Positions 8,530 to 16,436 of a stretch of 27,082 nucleotides of DNA are shown here, piece after piece. The notes beneath the pieces were generated by a model. That model saw nothing but the letters and a program-made list of their open reading frames with translations. It had not been told where the DNA came from and searched no databases. Each line of letters starts with the position of its first letter. Positions within the stretch are counted from its first letter, which is position 1. A program made the position numbers and the translations under genes. The stretch comes from JAZDRH01 sp047470865 (lineage in GTDB: Bacteria > Pseudomonadota > Gammaproteobacteria > Pseudomonadales > Pseudomonadaceae). Location: the NCBI RefSeq assembly GCF_047470865.1, contig NZ_JAZDRH010000034.1, forward strand, positions 1 to 27,082, in the 5' to 3' direction.

Positions 8530-8558
8530 TTTATTAATTGAATGTGATATTCATTCAA
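8530..8558 (-). promoter_or_regulatory. Inverted repeat TTGAATG-N7-CATTCAA and weak yjcH promoter
   Basis: A perfect 7-bp inverted repeat (8538-8544 and 8552-8558) with a 7-base spacer lies about 75-95 bases upstream of the yjcH ATG. It overlaps a weak sigma-70-like pair on the reverse strand, TTGAAT (8553-8558), 17 bases, AATAAA (8530-8535). The position over the -35 and spacer would suit a repressor operator. The embedded TGTGA is also a half-site for CRP/Vfr-type regulators, but the second half does not match. Confidence 0.35.
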
Positions 8559-8844
8559 GAGTTTTTTGTTACGGCCAATCTAAAGTGTATTCAGTTTGAT
8601 TCTTATTATTTCGTAGAAATCTTGTTTGTTTTAGCTACTCCTACTCCCGCTTATCTCAACTACGTATACTTTACGTAGCTGCCAATTTAGAGACTTTCCT
8701 TTCAATGCACAGCCGACCTTGGTCTAGTAATTCGACCAATGTAGGGAGACTGCGACAAAAGAGCGCAATAGCTAGAAAATTTGATTTTACTCACTAAATA
8801 CAGCGCTTAAACCACCACTCTTTTAGTTAAGATTTTTTTATGGC

Positions 8845-8873
8845 TTGTTACCGTCTAACAGCTATCCGATAAT
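8845..8873 (+). promoter_or_regulatory. Predicted sigma-70 promoter of the rsxABCDGE operon
   Basis: TTGTTA (8845-8850) and GATAAT (8868-8873) are separated by exactly 17 bases. Transcription would start near 8880, about 27 bases before the rsxA ATG. No other comparable pair lies closer to the gene. Confidence 0.6.
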
Positions 8874-8906
8874 ACCCTTACTACTGTGGTTTATAGCCTG
8901 ATAATA

Positions 8907-9491
8907 ATGAGCGAACTTCTACTAATTTTAATCAGTGCGATTTTAGTCAATAACTTCGTGCTCGTTCAGTTTTTGGGACTATGCCCTTTTATGGGCGTGT
9001 CGAAAAAAATTGAAACCGCCATTGGTTTGTCTTTAGCAACAACCTTTGTCCTCACCATTGCCGCTATTTGCAGCTATTTAGTGCAAAACTACATTCTCAA
9101 ACCCTTGGATCTAGAGTTTTTGCGCACCATTAGTTTTATTTTGGTGATTGCTGTGGTTGTTCAATTTACTGAAATGGTGGTAAACAAAACTAGCCCTGTA
9201 CTCTATCGCGTTCTGGGTATATTTCTTCCCTTGATTACAACTAACTGCATCGTACTTGGGGTTGCACTGCTCAATGCTAACCACAGTGAATATACCTTCT
9301 TAACCGCCAGCTTAAATGGCTTTGCGGCGGGTATAGGCTTTTCATTGGTTTTAGTGTTATTTGCCGCCATGCGTGAACGTATTGCCATTGCTGATGTGCC
9401 TAAACCCTTTCAAGGTTCTGCTATTGCGATGATTACCGCTGGCTTAATGTCTCTAGCTTTTATGGGCTTTAGTGGGCTTATTAAGCTATGA
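8907..9491 (+). CDS. rsxA: Rnf complex subunit RsxA/RnfA
   Basis: This 194-residue, six-helix inner-membrane protein matches the family length (193 in E. coli). It opens MSELLLILISAILVNNFVL and carries the family half-repeats QFLGLCPFMGVSKK and LPLITTNCIVLGVAL. RsxA and RsxE are homologous, inverted membrane subunits of the Rnf complex, which couples ferredoxin:NAD+ electron transfer to ion movement. In E. coli the same complex keeps SoxR reduced. The ATG at 8907 is used instead of the in-frame GTG at 8886, which adds residues absent from the family. The ribosome site is weak. The stop overlaps rsxB as ATGA. Confidence 0.95.
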   Translation: MSELLLILISAILVNNFVLVQFLGLCPFMGVSKKIETAIGLSLATTFVLTIAAICSYLVQNYILKPLDLEFLRTISFILVIAVVVQFTEMVVNKTSPVLYRVLGIFLPLITTNCIVLGVALLNANHSEYTFLTASLNGFAAGIGFSLVLVLFAAMRERIAIADVPKPFQGSAIAMITAGLMSLAFMGFSGLIKL

Positions 9492-10063
9492 GCATGATTA
9501 TTACTGCGGTTGCTGTTTTGCTCATTCTATGCCTGATATTTGGTGCTATTTTAGGTTTTGCTGCGGTACGTTTTAAAGTTGAAGGCGACCCTATTGCAGA
9601 CCAAATCAACCAACTATTACCCCAAACACAATGTGGCCAGTGTGGTTATCCAGGATGCAAACCTTATGCCGAGGCCATTGCCGCTGGTGATAAAATTAAT
9701 AAGTGCCCGCCTGGGGGTGAAGCTACTATTGAGGCACTAGCTGAGCTACTGGGGGTTGATCCCGAACCACTGGATGCGGCGGAAGGCGAAAAACCTGAAA
9801 TGGTCGCCTATATCCGTGAAGATGAATGCATAGGCTGTACCAAATGCATTCAGGCGTGCCCTGTGGATGCTATTGTAGGGGCTGCAAAACAAATGCATAC
9901 CGTCATTATAAGTGAATGCACAGGCTGTGATCTCTGTGTTGAACCTTGCCCTGTTGACTGTATTGATATGCTTCCAATAGCTACTAACTTACAGACATGG
10001 AAATGGGACATGCCGCTTCCAGCTAGCCAGCTTATTGCAACAGATAAGGGGCATATTCTATGA
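9488..10063 (+). CDS. rsxB: Rnf complex iron-sulfur subunit RsxB/RnfB
   Basis: This 191-residue protein has an N-terminal membrane anchor (residues 4-26), then a 4Fe-4S domain with Cys49, Cys52, Cys57 and Cys73. Two ferredoxin-type CxxCxxCxxxCP clusters follow at Cys114/117/120/124 and Cys144/147/150/154. It faces the cytoplasm and is the likely electron entry point from ferredoxin. All twelve expected cysteines are present. It overlaps rsxA and rsxC by ATGA at both ends. A second ATG two codons in is an alternative start. Confidence 0.96.
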   Translation: MSMIITAVAVLLILCLIFGAILGFAAVRFKVEGDPIADQINQLLPQTQCGQCGYPGCKPYAEAIAAGDKINKCPPGGEATIEALAELLGVDPEPLDAAEGEKPEMVAYIREDECIGCTKCIQACPVDAIVGAAKQMHTVIISECTGCDLCVEPCPVDCIDMLPIATNLQTWKWDMPLPASQLIATDKGHIL

Positions 10064-12510
10064 GTGAACTTCAGCTTCATGCCCTTACGGGTGGCGTACA
10101 TCCTAAAGAATGTAAAACACTGTCAAACCAAACACCTATTCAAGTAGCTGGCGTTCCTCAACAACTGATTATTCCATTACAACAACACATTGGCGCGCCC
10201 GCTATTCCCTGTGTTGCAGTAGGCGATCTAGTCTTAAAAGGTCAATTAATTGCCACTGCGGCTAGTGCTCTTAGTATTAATATGCATGCACCTAGCTCTG
10301 GTGTTATTAGCGCTATTGAGCAACGCCCATATTTACATGTTTCAGGGCAAAGTTGTTTATCCATTGTGCTTGATTGTGATGGGCAAGATCAGTGGTGTTC
10401 GCTTGATCCCATTACTGATTACCAATCCTTAACTAAAGTTGATTTGCTCAACTTTATTCGTGATGCCGGTATTAGTGGGATGGGGGGGGCTGGTTTTCCA
10501 ACTGCCATTAAATTAGCGCCTAAACACGCCATTGAAACGCTTATTATTAATGGTACTGAGTGCGAGCCTTATATCACAGCTGACGATTTACTTATGCGTG
10601 AACGGGCTGAACAAATCGTACAAGGCATTCATATATTGACTCATTTAGTTGAGCCACAAAGGGTCATTATTGGTATTGAAGATAATAAGCCGCAAGCATT
10701 GTCTGCTATGCGTAAAGCCTGTTGCGAAACCAACTTTCAGGTGGCTGAGCTACCTACTATCTATCCTTCTGGCGGTGAAAAGCAGCTGATTCAAATCCTT
10801 ACTGGCCAAGAAGTACCCAGTGGAAAAATCCCAGCAGATATTGGCATACTCTGTCAAAACGTGGGTACTGTTACGGCCATTGCTGAGCGCGTCTTAACAG
10901 GCAAACCTATTATCTCGCGTATCACTACATTAACTGGCCAAGCTTTAACTCAACCAGGTAATTATGAAGTACTAATAGGCACTAGCGTTGAATACTTACT
11001 GCGCTTGGCTGGCTGCACATCTGAAGTATCACGCCTGATATCCGGCGGCCCCATGATGGGCTTTACTATAGATAATAGCCAAGCCCCCATCACTATTACT
11101 AGTAACTGCATTATTGCCGCTACTGAGCAAGAATTACCACCGCCTGCTCCGGCTATGCCTTGCATACGCTGTGGTGACTGTGCTGAGGTTTGCCCTGCTA
11201 GCCTGCTACCACAACAACTGCATTTCTTTGCTTTGGGCGAACAATACGAGCAACTTCAAACTCATCATTTATTTGATTGTATTGAATGCGGAGCCTGCGC
11301 CTATGTTTGCCCCTCTAGTATTCCATTGGTGCAGTATTACCGCGCTGCCAAAGGTGAAATACGCCAACAGCAGCGCAAACAGCTCAAAGCCCAGCAAGCT
11401 AAAGAGCGCTTTGATGCTCGCCAAGAACGCTTACTACATGAAGAAGAACGTAAAGAAGCTGAGCGTAAAGCTCGAGCTGAGCGCGCGGCCGCTCGCTCAC
11501 AAACAGCCTCAACAAGTACAGAAACCAGCGTAACAACAAAGGCTAGCGATGAGTCATTAAAGAAACTCAAAATCGAACTTAGCATGAGCAAAGTGGCTTT
11601 GAAAAAAGCTCAAAAGCAATATGAGCAAGAAGCTAAAGTGAGTATTGACCAGCAAATTCAACGCCTCCAAGCCCAAATTGCACAGCAAGAAGCACAAATC
11701 AAAGCATTACAAGGAAATTCATCAGATACGTGTAAAACAGCCGTATCTGATGACCAGTTAAAACGCTTGAAAATAGAGGCAAGCATGACAGCGGCGGCGT
11801 TGAAAAAAGCTGAAAAACAGCTCAACGAACATGGCACAGAAACGCTGAAACAACAGGTAGAATTACTCCAACAAGCAGCACAGCAAGCAGCACAGGCATT
11901 AGCCGATGCACAGCCGCAAGCAGCAGCCACGAACGCAGCTATCCAGCCTGTTTCTGAGGCAGCGAAAAAAGCTAAAATCGAACTAGCCATGGCTAAAGCC
12001 GCCGTTAAAAAAGCGCAAAAAGCTGAGCAGCCTATAGAGCAAATTCAAGCATTAGAAGTACTAGTTGAGCAAGCACAGCAGAAATTAATAGCCCTTGAGA
12101 AAACGCCAGAAGCAGAAAATCTACAGCCTAAGGATGCTCATCCCATACAGGCAGAACAAAAGAAACTGAAAATTGAACTAGCTATGGCAAAAGCGGCTTT
12201 ACGCAAAGCCGAACAAGCTAATGCGGAGGCTGAACAGCTCCAGCAACTAAGCCAGATAGTACAGCAAAAGCAAGCTGAACTTGAGCAAGCTAATATTGGC
12301 CAAGCAACGCCGCCAAGCACTGCTCAGGTAGCAACTAACACTGAATCAGCCATGCTCATAAAGAAAGCCAAAATTGAGCTGGCCATGAAAAAGGCCGCTT
12401 TGCGTAAAGCAGAGAAAAGTCAAGCCGAGCCGCAGTTAATTGCCCAGCTAAGCCAAGAGTTAGAGCTAGCCGAACAAGCTTTACAACGCATTGAACAGGA
12501 ACATAGCTAG
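10060..12510 (+). CDS. rsxC: Rnf complex NADH-side subunit RsxC/RnfC with long repeat tail
   Basis: The protein has 816 residues, longer than E. coli RsxC (740). The N-terminal part is the NqrF/Nuo51-like core, with the GISGMGGAGFPTAIK glycine-rich loop near residue 140 and an INGTECEPYIT motif that suits FMN/NADH binding. Two 4Fe-4S clusters follow at Cys368/371/374/378 and Cys407/410/413/417. From about residue 440 the chain is charged and alanine-, lysine- and glutamine-rich, predicted coiled coil, and from about 500 it holds five repeats (separate entry). The subunit is peripheral on the cytoplasmic side and passes electrons to or from NAD(H). It overlaps rsxB by ATGA. Confidence 0.95.
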   Translation: MSELQLHALTGGVHPKECKTLSNQTPIQVAGVPQQLIIPLQQHIGAPAIPCVAVGDLVLKGQLIATAASALSINMHAPSSGVISAIEQRPYLHVSGQSCLSIVLDCDGQDQWCSLDPITDYQSLTKVDLLNFIRDAGISGMGGAGFPTAIKLAPKHAIETLIINGTECEPYITADDLLMRERAEQIVQGIHILTHLVEPQRVIIGIEDNKPQALSAMRKACCETNFQVAELPTIYPSGGEKQLIQILTGQEVPSGKIPADIGILCQNVGTVTAIAERVLTGKPIISRITTLTGQALTQPGNYEVLIGTSVEYLLRLAGCTSEVSRLISGGPMMGFTIDNSQAPITITSNCIIAATEQELPPPAPAMPCIRCGDCAEVCPASLLPQQLHFFALGEQYEQLQTHHLFDCIECGACAYVCPSSIPLVQYYRAAKGEIRQQQRKQLKAQQAKERFDARQERLLHEEERKEAERKARAERAAARSQTASTSTETSVTTKASDESLKKLKIELSMSKVALKKAQKQYEQEAKVSIDQQIQRLQAQIAQQEAQIKALQGNSSDTCKTAVSDDQLKRLKIEASMTAAALKKAEKQLNEHGTETLKQQVELLQQAAQQAAQALADAQPQAAATNAAIQPVSEAAKKAKIELAMAKAAVKKAQKAEQPIEQIQALEVLVEQAQQKLIALEKTPEAENLQPKDAHPIQAEQKKLKIELAMAKAALRKAEQANAEAEQLQQLSQIVQQKQAELEQANIGQATPPSTAQVATNTESAMLIKKAKIELAMKKAALRKAEKSQAEPQLIAQLSQELELAEQALQRIEQEHS
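11551..12465 (+). repeat. Five imperfect ~200-bp tandem repeats encoding the RsxC tail
   Basis: The motif K-[KR]-[LA]-K-I-E-[LA]-[SA]-M-x3-A-[LAV]-[KR]-K-A begins at residues 501, 568, 636, 701 and 768 of RsxC, a spacing of 65-68 residues. Each unit pairs this conserved basic helix with a Gln/Glu/Ala-rich helix. The DNA copies are diverged, so the array is old rather than a recent slippage product. RnfC tails in other gammaproteobacteria carry related repeats, in varying number. Confidence 0.85.
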
Positions 12511-12533
12511 TTAACTAGCATCTATTTGGAGCT

Positions 12534-13568
12534 ATGATGACACTGTCACCTATAACCTCACCTCACACTCAAGGTAACAATCGAACACAGCGCGTGATGT
12601 TGTTAGTTGCTTTGGCCTGCGTTCCTGGTTTTGCCGTATTATCTTATTTTTATGGATTAGGCCCTTTATCTAACCTTATTCTGGCCATTAGCTTTGCCCT
12701 TATTTTAGAAACTAGTGTGGTCAAGTTACGCCAACGCCCAGTTAGCTTTTATTTAAAAGATGCCAGCGCACTGGTGACTGCTATTTTATTAGCATTAGCC
12801 TTACCCCCTTATGCACCCTGGTGGCTGGTGTTTATTGCAGTTTTCTTTGCCATGATTTTTGGTAAGCATCTTTATGGTGGATTAGGGCAAAACCCGTTTA
12901 ACCCCGCCATGCTAGGCTATGTTGTTGTACTCATTTCCTTTCCAGTGGATATGACCTCATGGCTTACGCCTGAAACCTCTATTACACTGGGCTTACAAAG
13001 CGTCTTAGGGAACACGCTGCCTGATGGCTGGAGTCAAGCCACCGCTTTAGATTTACTGAAAACCAATCAGAAGCTGACCTTAGATGAACTTTATACTAAC
13101 CACCCTCTTAGCTTTGGTAGTTTAGGTGGAGCACCTAGCCAATGGGTCAATCTTGGTTTTTTATTAGGTGGTCTATTTCTCCTGTATAAGCGCGTTATTA
13201 GTTGGCATGCGCCTATCGCCATGCTGCTCAGTTTAAGTCTTATGAGCCTGATTTTTTGGAATGGCACAGGTTCAGAAAGCCATGGTTCCCCCCTCTTTCA
13301 CTTATTTACCGGCGCTACCATGCTAGGTGCGTTTTTTATTATCACAGATCCCGTTTCTGGCGCTACAAGCGTTAAAGGGCGGCTTATCTTTGGCGCTGGT
13401 GTCGGTGTAATTACCTATGTTATTCGTGCATTGGGTGGCTACCCTGATGGTATGGCTTTTGCTGTATTACTCTTAAATCTTTGCGCACCCACTATTGATT
13501 ACTTCACCAAGCCTCGCAGCTATGGCCATAAAAAGGCAGTCCGCGGCTTTAAAACAGGAGATCACTAA
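12534..13568 (+). CDS. rsxD: Rnf complex membrane subunit RsxD/RnfD
   Basis: This 344-residue inner-membrane protein is homologous to NqrB. The segment DGWSQATAL places Thr170 where the family attaches FMN through a phosphodiester bond. FFIITDPVSGATS at residues 268-279 matches the other conserved family block. GKHLYGGLGQNPFNPAMLGY near residue 110 is also typical. Two consecutive ATG codons exist. The second (12537) sits 5 bases after GGAG, the first only 2, so translation may begin one codon in. A 23-base gap separates it from rsxC, the only clear gap before this point in the operon. Confidence 0.95.
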   Translation: MMTLSPITSPHTQGNNRTQRVMLLVALACVPGFAVLSYFYGLGPLSNLILAISFALILETSVVKLRQRPVSFYLKDASALVTAILLALALPPYAPWWLVFIAVFFAMIFGKHLYGGLGQNPFNPAMLGYVVVLISFPVDMTSWLTPETSITLGLQSVLGNTLPDGWSQATALDLLKTNQKLTLDELYTNHPLSFGSLGGAPSQWVNLGFLLGGLFLLYKRVISWHAPIAMLLSLSLMSLIFWNGTGSESHGSPLFHLFTGATMLGAFFIITDPVSGATSVKGRLIFGAGVGVITYVIRALGGYPDGMAFAVLLLNLCAPTIDYFTKPRSYGHKKAVRGFKTGDH

Positions 13569-13570
13569 GC

Positions 13571-14215
13571 ATGCCTGATTTAAGCCGTTCTATCCTAAAA
13601 AATAGTTTAGTTTTAGGAATATTTGCCATAGTGACTGTTGGTATTATTGCCATTACTCAGCAATCAACCGCCAAACGTATTGAGCAAGCACAAAGGCACG
13701 CGCAAAACCTGGCGTTAGCAGAAGTACTGCCAAAAGATCTTTATGACAATGACCTACTAGCTAGCCAAATTGAACTGAAAAACTCACTATTAGGCACAGA
13801 TAAAGCATTGCCCGCCTATGTTGCTAGCAAAAACAACCAGCCTTCTGCACTGGTGTTACAGGTAATAGCGCCTGATGGTTACAGTGGAACTATTAAGCTT
13901 CTTATTGGTATTCGACTAGACGGTCAAGTAACCGGGGTACGTGTTCTGCAGCATAAAGAAACCCCTGGCCTAGGCGACAAAATAGAACTCAGCAAAAGCC
14001 CATGGATTCTTTCTTTTACTGATAAAAGCTTAGCTAATCCACAGACGTCAGGCTGGGGGGTAAAAAAAGATCAGGGCGCTTTTGACCAATTTGCAGGAGC
14101 GACCATTACACCACGCGCTGTAGTTAAAGCCGTGCATAACAGCTTGGTTTTTTTTGAACATGAAAAAAACCAGATTTTGATGAACTATGCCCAGCAACAT
14201 GAGGTAACGCCATGA
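13571..14215 (+). CDS. rsxG: Rnf complex FMN-binding subunit RsxG/RnfG
   Basis: This 214-residue protein has one N-terminal membrane helix (residues 12-29) and a periplasmic FMN_bind domain. The flavinylation motif FAGATITPRAV places the acceptor at Thr178, and HKETPGLGDKIE near residue 129 is also conserved. The flavin is normally attached by ApbE, which is not encoded in this window. An AGGAG ribosome site lies 10 bases before the ATG. The gene starts two bases after rsxD and overlaps rsxE as ATGA. Confidence 0.95.
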   Translation: MPDLSRSILKNSLVLGIFAIVTVGIIAITQQSTAKRIEQAQRHAQNLALAEVLPKDLYDNDLLASQIELKNSLLGTDKALPAYVASKNNQPSALVLQVIAPDGYSGTIKLLIGIRLDGQVTGVRVLQHKETPGLGDKIELSKSPWILSFTDKSLANPQTSGWGVKKDQGAFDQFAGATITPRAVVKAVHNSLVFFEHEKNQILMNYAQQHEVTP

Positions 14216-14919
14216 GTGTTAGTTATAAAGAACTCACCATTAATGGCTTATGGAAAAATAACCCTGGCTTAGTACAACTACTGGGCTTATGCCCTTTATT
14301 AGGTACGAGTAACTCTGTTGTTAACGCATTAGGCTTAGGTTTAGCTACTATGTTGGTGCTTGCCTTCTCTAATGCTGGCGTTTCTTTAATTCGTAATGCG
14401 GTAACGCCAGCAGTACGCCTGCCTATCTTTGTTATGATTATTGCCGCACTCACTACGTGCATAGAACTCTTGATGCAAGCCTTCACCTATCAGCTGTATC
14501 AAATACTCGGTATTTTTATTCCACTGATCACTACAAACTGCATCATTTTAGGCCGTGCGGAAGCCTTTGCCGCAAAAAATAAGGTACTGGCTTCAACCTA
14601 TGACGGTTTTATTATGGGTACAGGTTTTGCTTGCGTACTATTAGCTATAGGTGCCACCCGTGAACTATTAGGCACAGGCGTGCTCTTCCACAATATGCAC
14701 TTATTATTTGGCGCCATAGCAGAAAACTGGCGCTGGGTTGTATTCCCCGATTACAAAGAATTCCTTTTAGCGATATTGCCTCCTGGTGCTTTCTTGGTCT
14801 TAGGTTTACTTATTGCAGCTAAAAATGCTATTGACGCTTTTATTGCTAAGCGGCAAACCCAACCCACAGTAAGTACTGCTGCCAGCCGCCGTGTGCGTGT
14901 AACTGGGGTTGTTGATTAG
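14212..14919 (+). CDS. rsxE: Rnf complex membrane subunit RsxE/RnfE
   Basis: This 235-residue, six-helix membrane protein resembles RsxA, with the parallel motifs QLLGLCPLLGTSNS and FIPLITTNCIILGRAEAFA. The length fits the family (231 in E. coli). It ends the rsxABCDGE order. In E. coli nth (endonuclease III) follows; here a metallophosphatase gene follows after about 110 bases. The C-terminal tail is short and basic. Confidence 0.95.
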   Translation: MSVSYKELTINGLWKNNPGLVQLLGLCPLLGTSNSVVNALGLGLATMLVLAFSNAGVSLIRNAVTPAVRLPIFVMIIAALTTCIELLMQAFTYQLYQILGIFIPLITTNCIILGRAEAFAAKNKVLASTYDGFIMGTGFACVLLAIGATRELLGTGVLFHNMHLLFGAIAENWRWVVFPDYKEFLLAILPPGAFLVLGLLIAAKNAIDAFIAKRQTQPTVSTAASRRVRVTGVVD

Positions 14920-14972
14920 CCTTATTGTCATATTTCTGTGATACAACAAAAATCTGCGCCTACCCAATGCCT

Positions 14973-15009
14973 AAGTAATTCGGCTATGCTGATGGGCTTA
15001 GCATTACTT
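14973..15009 (+). terminator. Weak inverted repeat after rsxE, possible terminator
   Basis: AAGTAAT (14973-14979) pairs with ATTACTT (15003-15009), and an inner GCTA/TAGC pair (14983-14986, 14999-15002) extends the stem past a 3-base bulge. Only a short TTGTTT follows. The stem is AT-rich, so termination here would be weak and the next gene may be partly co-transcribed. Confidence 0.3.
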
Positions 15010-15030
15010 GTTTAAGGATTTAGGTTATCC

Positions 15031-15711
15031 ATGTGTCCATTAATACAGCATGTGAGCAAAAACCGCAGCGGACGCGACTTTATTGTTGGAGATATTCACG
15101 GTGCCTTTAGCAAACTCAAAGCCTGCCTAGATGAGATTCATTTCAATTCAGAAGTAGATCGCCTGTTTAGCGTGGGGGATATGGTTGACCGTGGTGCAGA
15201 AAGCCATAAAGTAACAAAGTGGTTAAAAAAGCCTTGGTTTTTTGCTGTGCGTGGCAATCATGAGCAACTTGTAATTGACTCTTTTCTCTATGCTGGACAA
15301 GCCCGCAAGCACCATCAAACCCACGGTGGAGAATGGTTTTATCGCGAACCACCAGAAAAGCGCTCCATGATAGTCAACCGGCTTGCTAAGCTGCCACTGC
15401 TTATTGAGTTAGAAACAGATCAAGGCGCTATTGGTATAGTGCATGCTGACTGCCCTATTAATAACTGGCAAGACTTAAAACAAGAAGTACTACCACCAAG
15501 CCCTAACCAAACACTGATCCAAGCCTGTCAATGGTCACGCTCACGCGTGAGAAATGCTATTGACCAACCTATTTCTGGCATTCATCGCATTATTATTGGC
15601 CATACTGTGGTGGAGCAACCTGTTCAACTAAGTAATGTTATCTGTATTGAAACGGCAGGATGGCGTGAAGGGCGACAATTTACTCTACTAGATGCCAATC
15701 GCTTAAATTAA
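15031..15711 (+). CDS. PrpA/PrpB-like serine/threonine metallophosphoprotein phosphatase
   Basis: This 226-residue cytoplasmic protein has the calcineurin-type metallophosphoesterase motifs in order: GDIHGA (Asp21, His23), GDMVDRG (Asp50), RGNHE (Asn76, His77), a VHAD histidine near residue 145, and IIIGHTVVEQP near residue 190. The short length and HGA spacing match the lambda phosphatase/PrpA/PrpB group rather than ApaH (about 280 residues). Members remove phosphate from serine, threonine or histidine; the substrate is unknown. It lies after the Rnf operon with a possible weak terminator between, and a strong bidirectional terminator follows. AAGGA lies 12 bases before the ATG. Confidence 0.85.
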   Translation: MCPLIQHVSKNRSGRDFIVGDIHGAFSKLKACLDEIHFNSEVDRLFSVGDMVDRGAESHKVTKWLKKPWFFAVRGNHEQLVIDSFLYAGQARKHHQTHGGEWFYREPPEKRSMIVNRLAKLPLLIELETDQGAIGIVHADCPINNWQDLKQEVLPPSPNQTLIQACQWSRSRVRNAIDQPISGIHRIIIGHTVVEQPVQLSNVICIETAGWREGRQFTLLDANRLN

Positions 15712-15724
15712 TTTAAGTACCCAT

Positions 15725-15764
15725 AAAAAAGCCGAGCTAGTCATAATCAAAGCTCGGCTTTACT
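15725..15764. terminator. Bidirectional Rho-independent terminator
   Basis: AAAGCCGAGCT (15728-15738) pairs with AGCTCGGCTTT (15751-15761) to form an 11-bp stem with a 12-base loop. Runs of A before and T after let it work on both strands. It separates the phosphatase gene from the converging 102-codon gene. Confidence 0.85.
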
Positions 15765-15775
15765 TAATCCCTTAA

Positions 15776-16084
15776 TTACTCAGCTACTGCCTCTTTAGGA
15801 GTAGTTTCTACTAATGCGCTTAGCGTACCTAGCAGTTGTTCGTCTTTATCATCTGTCATGACAATGGCAGAAACAGATTTATCTGGGTTAATCCGTAAAC
15901 AGTCAAAGTGAATTAACTCTTCGATGCTCTCACCTGTGGCTGTAACAATATTAGCTTTCACAGTGTAAGGTGTTGGGTGCCCAGTTTCGTCAATGATCTT
16001 AAAGATATTGTCGTTTTCTTCTAGTTCAAGCACTAGAAAGTCAAAATCTTCCTGATCATTAAACCTAACTGTCAGTTTATGCAT
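15776..16084 (-). CDS. Small acidic protein of unknown function, paralogue of the upstream gene
   Basis: I do not recognise this 102-residue protein. It is acidic, probably beta-rich, and has no signal peptide or membrane segment. It reads MHKLTVRF at the start, then NIFKIIDETGHPTPYTV near residues 26-43, and FDCLRINPDKSVSAIVMTDD near 60-78. The neighbouring 91-residue product aligns with it through the same blocks (IIDETGHP/VVDEFGNP, FDC/TDC, IVMTDD/MMLADE), so the two are tandem duplicates. An AGGT site lies about 7 bases before the ATG, and 76 bases separate it from its paralogue, so both may be on one transcript. Confidence 0.75.
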   Translation of the reverse strand: MHKLTVRFNDQEDFDFLVLELEENDNIFKIIDETGHPTPYTVKANIVTATGESIEELIHFDCLRINPDKSVSAIVMTDDKDEQLLGTLSALVETTPKEAVAE

Positions 16085-16160
16085 AGCAATACCTAATACT
16101 CGTTTTTATGAGAATTTACGAGGCGTAGTTTATTAGTCTAAAGGAAAAATGAAAACCCCA

Positions 16161-16436
16161 TTACAAAGACTCTAAAACCACTACTTCACTGAGACTTTCT
16201 TCATCTGCCAGCATCATTACAGGGATGACTCTACCCTCACGCAACCAATAGCAATCTGTATATAACAAGCTATTAACTACATGATTACCATACTCAACCA
16301 GCTCAACTTCAACGGTACTAATAGAAGGGTTACCAAATTCATCAACAACACGATAAACATCATCAAAATGCCGCATTTCTTCAACAAACACCTGCTGCTC
16401 CGAACCTTGCTTCTGTTTCATAATTAGCTTTTGCAT
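16161..16436 (-). CDS. Small acidic protein of unknown function, paralogue of the downstream gene
   Basis: The family of this 91-residue protein is not recognised. It begins MQKLIMKQ and carries DVYRVVDEFGNPSISTVEVE (about residues 26-45) and LLYTDCYWLREGRVIPVMML (about 57-76), which line up with the blocks of the following gene. There is no signal peptide or hydrophobic helix, so it is likely cytoplasmic. A GAGA ribosome site lies 7 bases before the ATG. A second in-frame ATG five codons in is possible. Neither neighbour, the phosphatase nor glyA, hints at a role. Confidence 0.72.
   Translation of the reverse strand: MQKLIMKQKQGSEQQVFVEEMRHFDDVYRVVDEFGNPSISTVEVELVEYGNHVVNSLLYTDCYWLREGRVIPVMMLADEESLSEVVVLESL

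Larger units (their letters stand above)
8465..8906. other. Divergent intergenic region between yjcH and rsxA
   Basis: No convincing gene is seen in these 442 bases. On the yjcH side there is a 21-bp inverted repeat at 8538-8558, and on the rsxA side a good promoter at 8845-8873, both listed separately. Two further short inverted repeats of unknown meaning lie in the middle: CTACGTA (8660-8666) with TACGTAG (8672-8678), and TTGGTC (8719-8724) with GACCAA (8734-8739). An open frame on the plus strand at 8417-8599 is mostly antisense to yjcH and has no family features. Confidence 0.5.

Noticed and set aside
8400..8600. A 60-codon plus-strand frame at the start of yjcH
   Set aside because: It is mostly antisense to yjcH and its promoter region, and has no ribosome site or family match.
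11337..12320. Several reverse-strand open frames of 60-110 codons opposite the rsxC tail
   Set aside because: They are Ala/Ser/Cys-rich products of the reverse complement of the Lys/Ala/Gln repeat region, with no ribosome sites or family features.
11551..12465. Tandem repeats considered as a CRISPR or satellite array
   Set aside because: The units are about 200 bp, diverged, in frame and encode a coherent coiled-coil tail of RsxC.
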